Shown here: positions 41,889 to 49,492 of the stretch, piece by piece | How the letters are laid out: every line of letters begins with the position of its first letter | How positions within the stretch are numbered: position 1 is the stretch's first letter | NCBI GenBank assembly: GCA_016932785.1 | Contig: JAFGCJ010000002.1 | Span: 124,001-188,000 of the forward strand | Origin: Candidatus Dojkabacteria bacterium | Lineage (GTDB): Bacteria; Patescibacteria; Dojkabacteria; SC72; JAFGCJ01 | Reading direction: 5' to 3' | DNA: 64,000 nucleotides | Position numbers and translations under genes: made by a program | Notes under the pieces: generated by a model | What the model saw: the letters and a program-made list of their open reading frames with translations, nothing else | What the model was told of the DNA's origin: nothing | The model's database searches: none

Positions 41889-42970
41889 TATCTTGGCCCC
41901 ACTTTTTTCTCGAACGCTTCGATAGATAGTTCAATAATCCTGTCAAAAAAATCCCCCGGTCCCATTCCTGCTTCAGCTGCCTGATGAAAAACCATAGTAG
42001 AAGGAGTTACACCCGGCAATGTATTCGGTTCTAAAATTATAAGCTTTCCATCTTTCCAGAAAGCATCAATTCTGCTATAAACACTTAGTTCCATAGCCTT
42101 GTACGCTTTAACAAATTCAGCTTTTACTTTCTCAACAGTACCCTCGTCCATTCCAGTCGGAGGAGTAATCATTGAAGCATCACCTGGAAGAAACTTCTCT
42201 TCCACCGTAAGGAAATCACCTTTTTTGGGTGTTTCAGTTGGGGTCAAAGCCTCAGGATTATCATTTCCAATAATTGTACAGGTAATCTCCTGAGCATCAA
42301 TAAACTCCTCAATCAAAATGAGAATATCCCAATTCAAAGCCTCATCAATTGCCTTCCTAAGCTCCTTCTGATCTTTCACCTTGGCAACGGCTGTGCTGCA
42401 TCCCTCTCGGCTGGGTTTAACTATCATGGGATAGTTAAATTCACCTTCGATCGTCTTAATTATTGTCTCAGGATCATCCTCATAATCTTCTTGAATTACC
42501 GGCATATGCTTTGGAACGTTAAGTCCTGCACCCTTAAGAACCTTTCTCTGATAATACTTATCCATTCCAATTGCTGCACCGATTATCCCGGGACCATTAT
42601 ATGGAATACCCAGAAACTCCAATAAGCCTTGAAGTGCTCCATCTTCTACAAACTTCCCATGAAGACCAAGAAATGCTATCTCGATATGATCCGGCAATTC
42701 CTGATAGGTAAGATTTTGTGCCCCCTGATTCTCAAGCTCTCCTTGGATGTCTTCTGTCGTATTCATCCAAAGCAGCGCCTCATTGATAATCCAAAATTTC
42801 AAGTCAGTACTGACAAAAATCGGAATCTTCTCATACTTTGAGTCATCCAAACTATTGTAAATATGTCTCCCACTTTCAAGCGAGATCTCACGCTCTGACG
42901 AAGGTCCCCCCATCATTACTCCGACCTTTATCTTGCTATTTTCATCCTTCAATTTTTCTGACAAAGTCAT
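41888..42970 (-). CDS. ddl: D-alanine--D-alanine ligase, canonical paralogue
   Basis: A 360-residue ATP-grasp ligase. The N-terminal VGVMMGGPSSEREISLESG is typical of Ddl. The ATP loop is PSREGCSTAVAKV, where the usual GSS reads GCS. The metal- and substrate-binding C-terminal segment LEPNTLPGVTPSTMVF is intact (Glu and Asn for magnesium, Ser for the second D-Ala). It makes D-Ala-D-Ala for MurF, encoded two genes downstream. It lies between a second, divergent ligase and the alpha/beta hydrolase. Confidence 0.93.
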   Translation of the reverse strand: MTLSEKLKDENSKIKVGVMMGGPSSEREISLESGRHIYNSLDDSKYEKIPIFVSTDLKFWIINEALLWMNTTEDIQGELENQGAQNLTYQELPDHIEIAFLGLHGKFVEDGALQGLLEFLGIPYNGPGIIGAAIGMDKYYQRKVLKGAGLNVPKHMPVIQEDYEDDPETIIKTIEGEFNYPMIVKPSREGCSTAVAKVKDQKELRKAIDEALNWDILILIEEFIDAQEITCTIIGNDNPEALTPTETPKKGDFLTVEEKFLPGDASMITPPTGMDEGTVEKVKAEFVKAYKAMELSVYSRIDAFWKDGKLIILEPNTLPGVTPSTMVFHQAAEAGMGPGDFFDRIIELSIEAFEKKVGPR

Positions 42971-42987
42971 CGGTTATTACAGAGAAT

Positions 42988-44124
42988 TTATTGCAAAGTT
43001 CCTTTTTTCTTCGAATGCTCATCTACTGCCAGATTTATTATCATGGTAATCAGACCTCGAGGCGATATTCCTGCCTTGACCTTTCCTCCTTTAATGGCAG
43101 AAGACTTACCTCCAATGCCTTTTGTTCCACCAAACTTTAGTTCAGATCGAGATGCTTGCTGGAACACATACGATGATGGAACCATTATAGTACCAGTATG
43201 AGGTTCACTAACATAAACTTCATTATCGACGACAAACCCGTCTACACGCCCATAACCTTTTATACCAAGAGTCTCATAAACTCTAACAGCAGTTTCTTTT
43301 ACTTTTTCCACCATTTCGTCAGAAACTCTAGGAGGTGTGTGATACTGAGCCTTTCCAGGCATATACTTACTCTCGTAGGTGTGAATTTCGCCTTCAAATT
43401 CGACTTCCGTTGGCGTCATTGCAGAAGGATTTTTATTCCCAAGCACAACACACATAAACTCAACACCATCAACAAACTCCTCTGCCAAAATTTCCTTATC
43501 CCATTTAAAGGCTTCTTCCACAGCTTTCTCGAGGCTATTCCTATCCTTAGCAAATGATACACCGACACTGGATCCTTCTCTTGTCGGTTTCACAACAACA
43601 GGGTAATTCAAATTAGACTCAATATTTTTTACAATTTCATTATTTTTCTTCTCGTCTTCCCAATCATTGGAATAAAAACAGACATCCTTGGGAACGGTAA
43701 CCCCAATTCTAGAAAGAATCTGCTTTGTGACACGCTTGTGCATACAAACGGCCGATGGAAGAATTCCTGAGCCGGTATAAGGTATCTTAAGAAGTTCAAG
43801 CAGCCCTTGTATAGCTCCGTCCTCACCATATTTCCCCAGTAGAGCAATAAACATTACATCTACAATTTCGTTCAGTTTTTCATACTTGATCTCCTCGGCT
43901 TCTCCAAGACGGGACTCGACATCTTCGGTTTTGTTCTGAATTACAAGCTTATCTGGAATCCTATAAACCCTGGCATCTGACGCCATATATAAAGGAATCG
44001 CGTCAAATTGGCTCCTATCCACAAGCGAATACACATACCTACCGGTAGCAAGAGAAATCTCCTTCTCTGCTGATAATCCGCCAAAAATAACCCCTACTTT
44101 TATCTTTTCATTACTATCTCCCAT
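42988..44124 (-). CDS. D-alanine--D-alanine ligase-like ATP-grasp protein, divergent paralogue
   Basis: A Ddl homologue of about 378 residues next to ddl. The N-terminal VGVIFGGLSAEKEISLATG and the ATP loop PTREGSSVGVSFAKD are well kept. The C-terminal active-site segment is altered: the expected E-x-N-T-x-P-G-x-T-x-x-S reads SEPHTGTIMVPSSYVF. The second magnesium ligand Asn is therefore His, the PG turn is missing, and a basic Gly/Lys-rich stretch follows. It may ligate another pair or act in a complex. A longer frame to 44178 exists, but a TATAAT at 44141-44146 lies inside that extension, so I prefer the ATG at 44124. Confidence 0.85.
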   Translation of the reverse strand: MGDSNEKIKVGVIFGGLSAEKEISLATGRYVYSLVDRSQFDAIPLYMASDARVYRIPDKLVIQNKTEDVESRLGEAEEIKYEKLNEIVDVMFIALLGKYGEDGAIQGLLELLKIPYTGSGILPSAVCMHKRVTKQILSRIGVTVPKDVCFYSNDWEDEKKNNEIVKNIESNLNYPVVVKPTREGSSVGVSFAKDRNSLEKAVEEAFKWDKEILAEEFVDGVEFMCVVLGNKNPSAMTPTEVEFEGEIHTYESKYMPGKAQYHTPPRVSDEMVEKVKETAVRVYETLGIKGYGRVDGFVVDNEVYVSEPHTGTIMVPSSYVFQQASRSELKFGGTKGIGGKSSAIKGGKVKAGISPRGLITMIINLAVDEHSKKKGTLQ

Positions 44125-44140
44125 AACTACTAGGTTAGAT

Positions 44141-44146
44141 ATTATA
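44141..44146 (-). promoter_or_regulatory. Internal -10 before the divergent ddl paralogue
   Basis: TATAAT on the minus strand lies 16 nt before the preferred ATG at 44124, in the 87-nt gap after the sigma factor gene. It would allow the ddl-hydrolase-murF-mraY half of the cluster to be transcribed independently. Confidence 0.45.
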
Positions 44147-44211
44147 TCAAAAGCCTGTTTGGGACAACTGTATATCATACAACGGCTCTTATGAGCCTAC
44201 ATTACAAGGAA

Positions 44212-44760
44212 TTATTCCAAAACAGTTTTCATCTTTCTACGGATTCTGTGAAGTTTGGTGGCCACATTTGACTCAGAAAGCCCCATCCTCTCAGAAATAT
44301 CACGATTACTTAATCTTTCAAAATACTTAAAATACAGGAGATACTGATCCTCGCTTTCAAATGAAGCAATTATATTAAAAAGCTCCTTTTCTCTTTCATT
44401 ATGTAGTACATCCTCCTCAAGGTCAGAAACCGCCATTTTTTCAGTTCCAATTTCCTCCTTCAAGCTAGTTCTTTTATCCTTCTTATCACTGCGATAATAG
44501 TCGTAAACAGTATTTCTGGCTATCCGAAAAATCCAACATCCAAAACTAACTCCCTTCCACTTGAACTGGCTTATCTTCGTCATTGCCTTTTCGAAAACCT
44601 TTGAAGTAAGATCCTCTGCTATCTCCCTGTCGGAGACTTTTTTCAAAATGAAGCTCTCAACCTTATCTTTATAAATTACATAAAGGTCTCCGAAGTGTTT
44701 CCTGTTTTTCTGAGCTCTTCGAACAAGCTTTTTTTCTTTTTCAATATCTTTATTAATCAT
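44212..44760 (-). CDS. RNA polymerase sigma factor, ECF type
   Basis: A 182-residue sigma-70 family protein with region 2 (FGDLYVIYKDKVESFILKKV ... EDLTSKVFEKAMTKI ... CWIFRIARNTVYDYYRS) and region 4 (YFERLSNRDISERMGLSESNVATKLHRIRRKM). No sigma-3 or sigma-1.1 domain is present. The stop-start overlap of four bases with the upstream Mur-like gene couples its translation to the wall cluster. No anti-sigma gene is next to it. A sigma factor inside a dcw cluster is unusual. It may adjust transcription of wall or division genes, but no target promoter is evident. Confidence 0.93.
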   Translation of the reverse strand: MINKDIEKEKKLVRRAQKNRKHFGDLYVIYKDKVESFILKKVSDREIAEDLTSKVFEKAMTKISQFKWKGVSFGCWIFRIARNTVYDYYRSDKKDKRTSLKEEIGTEKMAVSDLEEDVLHNEREKELFNIIASFESEDQYLLYFKYFERLSNRDISERMGLSESNVATKLHRIRRKMKTVLE

Positions 44761-45545
44761 GAAACTCTTTGAATAAATCTTTCGACTTCAATTTCTGTTC
44801 TAATAAGGCTATCTTGAATTTTCCTTGTTTTGATGCCCAAACTTGCGAGAGTAGCGCAACTCATAGCTATCGGCATATACATAAACTCACCGCGTTGCAA
44901 GGCATAAAACCTGAAGCTTCTAACCGAATCTGTTTGATTCAAGTTTCTAATCTTTACATCCATGGCAGTACCATTTTCAGATTCAGAAAAATCGACTATC
45001 TGAAAATTAGCAATTTTCTCATTGCCCACTGTAACTACTTTCCGGCCCGCCTTATCAGATAAATTCAGTGACCCAGCTGCATTAGACGGAAGAACCACAA
45101 TATCTTTTGTATTACTACAAAGCAGTTTCTCCAAGTATCTAAGCTTTAGGTCAGCATTAACCAAAATAGATATCTCTGGTTTCAGTATATCCAGCCAATA
45201 AGAAGCTATATCCTTTTTGAAAGTATTCATCTGAAGAATTGTCCACGTAAAATTCCTTCTTCCAAAAGCAAGTCTCAGTATATTTCTAATTAGTAGTAAC
45301 AACCACTGTGCAGAAGTATGATGAACATCCTCCTCTCCAAGAATAGACAATGGAATTGAAAAGTCCCAAAAAGGTCTTTCAAGCTGCCACCTGACAACAT
45401 ATTCAGAAAGCATCATCTGCCCCAGAATTTCTCCTGTAAGCTTGGTTCCATGGATTCCAGCAACAACAATAATTTTCATCCCATGCTTCTTTATAGACCA
45501 CCGCGAGAGAAGCTTGAGAATATGCCTCAAAACTTTTCTTAACAT
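44757..45545 (-). CDS. Mur ligase-like protein with degenerate ATP loop
   Basis: A 262-residue protein aligned by pattern with the central domain of Mur ligases: MKIIVVAGIHGTKLTGEILG takes the place of the P-loop segment but reads GIHGTKLTG instead of G-x-x-GKTTT. A strand-helix order, a DIVVLPSNAAGSLNLSDKAG segment (like the ILN.DD region) and a MAMS-like helix follow. The C-terminal ligase domain is missing. It is probably not catalytic and may be a regulatory or structural paralogue. It lies after ftsI and overlaps the sigma factor gene by four bases. The family call is inference from pattern only. Confidence 0.5.
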   Translation of the reverse strand: MLRKVLRHILKLLSRWSIKKHGMKIIVVAGIHGTKLTGEILGQMMLSEYVVRWQLERPFWDFSIPLSILGEEDVHHTSAQWLLLLIRNILRLAFGRRNFTWTILQMNTFKKDIASYWLDILKPEISILVNADLKLRYLEKLLCSNTKDIVVLPSNAAGSLNLSDKAGRKVVTVGNEKIANFQIVDFSESENGTAMDVKIRNLNQTDSVRSFRFYALQRGEFMYMPIAMSCATLASLGIKTRKIQDSLIRTEIEVERFIQRVS

Positions 45546-45592
45546 AGTGAAATTTTACAAACATATACGAACTATATCAATCCGATCTCGTT

Positions 45593-47374
45593 TTATTCCG
45601 GAGCAATTCCAAGTTCCATAGCAATATTTTTATAGATATTTACCCAGACAGGTACCGCAGTCAAAGCTGCATAGGTACTTGTCTGAGGTTCTTCCAACCT
45701 TACAATCATTATCATTTTGGCTCCGTGCACCGGAGAAAACCCAACAAACGTTGTGTTTGTCCTATCTTCGTAATATCCATATTCATCTTCTAAAGGAATC
45801 TGAGCCGTACCGGTTTTCCCGGCTATACTGTAGTTTGAAAGGGTCTGCCTAAAGTATAAGCTTCCGTCCCCCTCTTTTACGACGGTCTCCATCATACTTT
45901 GAACCTCTCTCGCTGTTTCAACAGAAATCGGTTGACTTGCAACCTCGGGCTCTATTTCTATATGTTCTTTATCATCGTAAAGCTCCTTAACCAGATATGG
46001 ACGCATCCTGGTTCCATCGTTAGCAATAGTAGAGACAGCTGATACGATTTGAAGTGGCGTGGCAGAAATCATTTGTCCAAAAGAAGACGATGCTAAGTCA
46101 AGCTCTGTCCAGTAACCCAGTGGTTTAAGATAACTTGTAGCTTCGTCCTGTAGTCCAATACCGACAAATTCACCAATTCCAAACTCTTGAAGATAATAGT
46201 AGTTTCTGTCGATTCCAACCTCAAGACCTATTTTGATAGCACAGACATTATTTGAGTATTTTAGTACATCTCTAGGCTTAAGATCTCCATCAGGAAGCTT
46301 ATCCCAAGTATATAAAGTCTTATCATAGATCTTTATATACCCAGTATCGTCAGTACATACAGTGTCTGGGGTAATCCTTTCATCTTCCAGAGCCATAGAT
46401 AGCGTAAGAACTTTGTTTACCGATCCATACTCATAAACATCTGATACAGCTTTGTTTTTGAAATTTTCTGGATTATCTTCCTGCCAATAAAAATTCGGGT
46501 CGTAGCTTGGATAGTTTGCCATAGCAATAATCTCTCCGGTTTTAGGATCGAGAACTATAGCTGAGCCACTTTTAGCCTTGTGCTCTTTAACCCCCTCTTC
46601 AAGATACTTCTCAACTCTTGCCTGAATACTAGGGACTATTGTTAAAACAATATTCTTACCTTCTCTCGGAACAACTGGATCGTACTCTCCAGTCATAATA
46701 ACGTTGCCTTTAGAGTCCTTCTCTTCATACTTGAAACCTTCCTGACCCAAGAGATCACCGGCATAATAGCCCTCCAAACCATACCTCCCAACATCGTTTC
46801 CGTCCTCATCTTTTCCAACAAACCCCAGGATATGGCTGGCTAGACGACCGTCAGGGTAAATTCGTTTTTCTTCTTTTTCAAAATGTATTCCGAATAAGGC
46901 CTTCTGTTCTATTTCTTTCTTAACCTCATTAGTAACAGCATGCTTAAGCGGAACATATCTAAATCCCTCTACCAAAGCTTCATCCATCTCATCCGGATCA
47001 ATATCAAGTATCTCAGAAAGAGTGTTAACAAATTTATCTCTATTTTCTTCAAACTGTTTTCTATCTTGTTCCTCAGCACTAACTGAAGCATAAACGCCCC
47101 AGACAGGTTCATCTACCGCAAGAACGGATCCATCGGCTGTATATATCGTCCCTCTAGATGTTGGAAGTCTACTTTCCTCAACGACCTGAGCTCTCGCAAG
47201 ATCACTCAATCTATCATGCTCAATTATCTGCCACCTATACATCTGAAATATCAGCCCACCAACAAATGCTGGGAATATTACAAGAACAAGTACCAAATAT
47301 CTCCAGTTGAAATCCCTGGATTTGCTTTTATTCTTTTCCCGTCCAGAATCACGAGATAAAATTGACCTATTCAT
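45593..47374 (-). CDS. ftsI: Division-specific penicillin-binding protein FtsI/PBP2-like
   Basis: A 593-residue class B transpeptidase. A cytoplasmic N-terminus and one transmembrane helix (about residues 26-46) are followed by the dimerisation region (ESRLPTSRGTIYTADGSVLA) and the catalytic domain. The active-site motifs are SVNK (SxxK, about residue 320), SNN (SxN, about 377) and KTGT (about 525). No PASTA domain is present. It cross-links septal peptidoglycan. It overlaps ftsL by 8 nt, the usual mraZ-rsmH-ftsL-ftsI order. Confidence 0.95.
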   Translation of the reverse strand: MNRSILSRDSGREKNKSKSRDFNWRYLVLVLVIFPAFVGGLIFQMYRWQIIEHDRLSDLARAQVVEESRLPTSRGTIYTADGSVLAVDEPVWGVYASVSAEEQDRKQFEENRDKFVNTLSEILDIDPDEMDEALVEGFRYVPLKHAVTNEVKKEIEQKALFGIHFEKEEKRIYPDGRLASHILGFVGKDEDGNDVGRYGLEGYYAGDLLGQEGFKYEEKDSKGNVIMTGEYDPVVPREGKNIVLTIVPSIQARVEKYLEEGVKEHKAKSGSAIVLDPKTGEIIAMANYPSYDPNFYWQEDNPENFKNKAVSDVYEYGSVNKVLTLSMALEDERITPDTVCTDDTGYIKIYDKTLYTWDKLPDGDLKPRDVLKYSNNVCAIKIGLEVGIDRNYYYLQEFGIGEFVGIGLQDEATSYLKPLGYWTELDLASSSFGQMISATPLQIVSAVSTIANDGTRMRPYLVKELYDDKEHIEIEPEVASQPISVETAREVQSMMETVVKEGDGSLYFRQTLSNYSIAGKTGTAQIPLEDEYGYYEDRTNTTFVGFSPVHGAKMIMIVRLEEPQTSTYAALTAVPVWVNIYKNIAMELGIAPE

Positions 47375-47765
47375 TTCCAGAATTATAACTCAGGTCAGCA
47401 GTTGTAGACGTAGGTTCCAGATATATTACCTTTTCAGCTCTCTTCATTTCTAAATCTTTTTCCGACCTTGCTTTTATTATAGACATTGAAGAATACTTCG
47501 CTATTTCATGTTCTATCTTTCTATTTTCTTCGATAAGCATTTCCTTTTCCTGATTTAGTCTCCTAAGTTCCTTACCTCTAGGACTCAGAACAGATACAAT
47601 AACAAGCTGCACAACACAAAATGCAAGAACAACAGCTACAAAAACACCGACTGATAATGTAGGAACCGAAAAACCTTTCTTTAAATTGTTAGCGGAGGTC
47701 TCATCCATTTTTCCCCTATTTTGGAGCATGAACTTAAGTTTCCTCCTTAGACAGGAAATCTTCAT
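47367..47765 (-). CDS. ftsL: FtsL/DivIC-like cell division protein
   Basis: A 132-residue bitopic protein. A basic N-terminus, one transmembrane helix (about residues 33-56) and a coiled coil (RGKELRRLNQEKEMLIEENRK onward) are the FtsL layout. Sequence identity in this family is low, so the call relies on topology and on position between rsmH and ftsI. ATG codons at residues 13 or 20 are possible alternative starts. It would connect FtsQ and FtsI in the divisome. Confidence 0.82.
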   Translation of the reverse strand: MKISCLRRKLKFMLQNRGKMDETSANNLKKGFSVPTLSVGVFVAVVLAFCVVQLVIVSVLSPRGKELRRLNQEKEMLIEENRKIEHEIAKYSSMSIIKARSEKDLEMKRAEKVIYLEPTSTTADLSYNSGNE

Positions 47766-47782
47766 TTGGGCAGTTTTAATAT

Positions 47783-48712
47783 TTAATTTTTTCTCACAGC
47801 CCTAAGCTTCGCACTGCGAGCTCTAGGGTTTGATTCAATTTCGGTTTTTTCCGGTACCTCAGGCTTTCTCGTAATAACCTCAACTTCTCCTTTCGTCTCC
47901 CATTCAGAAAACACATTCTTAACAATCCTATCCTCCAGAGAGTGATAGGAGACAACTACAACAGTACACCCTCGCTTAGCCAACGAAAGGGCCGAATTTA
48001 ACCCTTGACTTAGGCTCAACAACTCATCATTAACTGCTATTCGCAAGGCTTGAAAAGTACGCCTTGCAGGATGTTTCGAGCCCTTTCGGTAGCCGGCCGG
48101 TACATTCTTACGGATAATTTCAACTAATTCACCTGAAGTCATATCTTTATAATCATTTTCATTCAACCAATGCTTCACTCCTCTAGCTATTCTTTTCGCG
48201 AATCTCTCCTCACCATATTCCTGGATTATCTTCTCCAGCTGTTTCGCTCCGGCAACTTTTAGTAAGTCCGTAGCTCTAACACCCAGAGATTTATCCATTC
48301 TCATATCAAGTACTTCATTCCTTAGATAGCTAAAACCCCTCAATCCATTATCAATTTGCCTGGAGGACATTCCAAGATCATAGACAATTCCATCAACTTT
48401 CTTGAGCTTCAGGTCATTAATTATTTCTTTAATATCTCTGAAATTACCTTTAACAAGATGCCAATTACCACTTTTAAGTTTCACCTTATACCTGCTAGTA
48501 ACAAAATCTATTGAGTCCTGATCCAAATCTATACTTACCAACGTGCCGTCTGGACTCAATTTTCTAAGTATTTCAATACTGTAACCACCGTCCCCCAACG
48601 TACAATCAACGTAAACACCATCGGGTTTGATTTCAAGATATTCAAGAATTTTTTTTAAAAGAACTGGTTTATGTATTACTCTTTGTTCTGTTTCAGCCTG
48701 CTTTTTGTTCAT
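47783..48712 (-). CDS. rsmH: 16S rRNA (cytosine1402-N4)-methyltransferase
   Basis: A 309-residue SAM-dependent methyltransferase (MraW). The substrate/N-terminal motif HKPVLLKKILEYL is followed by DCTLGDGGYSIEIL (SAM motif I) and VDGIVYDLGMSSRQIDNGLRGFSY. RRTFQALRIAVNDEL and VVSYHSLEDRIVK are also diagnostic. Length is normal. It overlaps mraZ by four bases. It modifies C1402 in the ribosomal P site. Confidence 0.97.
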   Translation of the reverse strand: MNKKQAETEQRVIHKPVLLKKILEYLEIKPDGVYVDCTLGDGGYSIEILRKLSPDGTLVSIDLDQDSIDFVTSRYKVKLKSGNWHLVKGNFRDIKEIINDLKLKKVDGIVYDLGMSSRQIDNGLRGFSYLRNEVLDMRMDKSLGVRATDLLKVAGAKQLEKIIQEYGEERFAKRIARGVKHWLNENDYKDMTSGELVEIIRKNVPAGYRKGSKHPARRTFQALRIAVNDELLSLSQGLNSALSLAKRGCTVVVVSYHSLEDRIVKNVFSEWETKGEVEVITRKPEVPEKTEIESNPRARSAKLRAVRKN

Positions 48713-49152
48713 TCCTGTTGTCCACGAATTACTTCCGCAATTTCCTGAGCTATATCTTCCCCGTTTTCCTTCACATACTCCTCATGCTCACGCCACTGTT
48801 CATCGCTCCAAATCTCAACCCAATTAACTAGCCCGAGAAAAACAGCTTCCTTGCTTAACCCCGAAAATTCTACTAACCCTTTGGGAACAACGAATCTTCC
48901 TTGAGTATCAAGATCAACCTCGTGAGCGCCAGCAAGCAAAAACCTTCCAGCATCCCGAATTTTTCTATCAATAAAGGTACCTTGTGTTATCTCCTTGGTT
49001 ATCACTTCCCATCTTTTCTGATCGACTGCTATAAGACACCCCTCATATCCCCTAGTAACAATAAGTTTGTCTCCCATCTCATTGCGAAACTGCTTTGGAA
49101 AGGCCACACGATTTTTCTCCCCAACCTTGCTTTTATATTGACCTATTATCAT
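48709..49152 (-). CDS. mraZ: Transcriptional regulator MraZ
   Basis: A 147-residue protein with two SpoVT/AbrB-like repeats: DKLIVTRGYEGCLIAV and AHEVDLDTQGRFVVPKGL are the diagnostic motifs, each with the AVxLDxxGRxxxP style. It binds the direct repeats upstream of its own gene and represses or tunes the dcw operon. It is the first gene of the cluster and overlaps rsmH. The three boxes 48-78 nt upstream support this. Confidence 0.96.
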   Translation of the reverse strand: MIIGQYKSKVGEKNRVAFPKQFRNEMGDKLIVTRGYEGCLIAVDQKRWEVITKEITQGTFIDRKIRDAGRFLLAGAHEVDLDTQGRFVVPKGLVEFSGLSKEAVFLGLVNWVEIWSDEQWREHEEYVKENGEDIAQEIAEVIRGQQE

Positions 49153-49199
49153 TTTTTAGTATTTTCGGGAATTTTATTTTATAGAGCTATTCTATCATC

Positions 49200-49230
49200 A
49201 TTCACCACCATTCACCACTATTCACCACCC
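49200..49230 (-). promoter_or_regulatory. MraZ operator: three direct repeats
   Basis: On the minus strand, GTGGTGAAT occurs three times at exactly 10-bp spacing (about 49229-49201). The repeats lie directly downstream of the -10 of the mraZ promoter. Direct repeats at one-helical-turn spacing with a GTGG core are the known MraZ operator layout. Confidence 0.8.
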
Positions 49231-49260
49231 AGAGTAGCACAGGAATATAGGACTTGTCAA
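49231..49260 (-). promoter_or_regulatory. Promoter of the mraZ-mraY cluster
   Basis: A consensus TTGACA (49260-49255) and TACTCT (49236-49231) are separated by 18 nt. The MraZ boxes start right after the -10. The predicted leader is about 70 nt. Confidence 0.6.
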
Positions 49261-49492
49261 ATCCCAAAACAAGATAAGAAAATAGCCGAAGACAACAGGC
49301 CTTATAAGAAGAAAAACCTTCCGCTAACAGCAAAATATGGACAATAATTTATTCGTTACAAAACCGATTAAAAAACGTATAGAAATAAGGATGCTAGGAA
49401 AACCCGTAAATTATGGTTATATTCTATTTAATATCAATACAGGACATAAATTAATAGACTATAACTAATGAATTATATATAATGAACCAGAA

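Larger units (their letters stand above)
49153..49492. other. Divergent intergenic region, mraZ to the class A PBP
   Basis: This 340-nt gap holds the mraZ operator and promoter on one side. On the other a TATAAT (49478-49483) lies 9 nt before the PBP ATG. The central part is AT-rich and has no supported ORF. Confidence 0.6.

Noticed and set aside
44125..44178. N-terminal extension of the divergent ddl paralogue
   Set aside because: It contains a TATAAT and has no match to Ddl N-termini, which begin a few residues before VGVIFGG.
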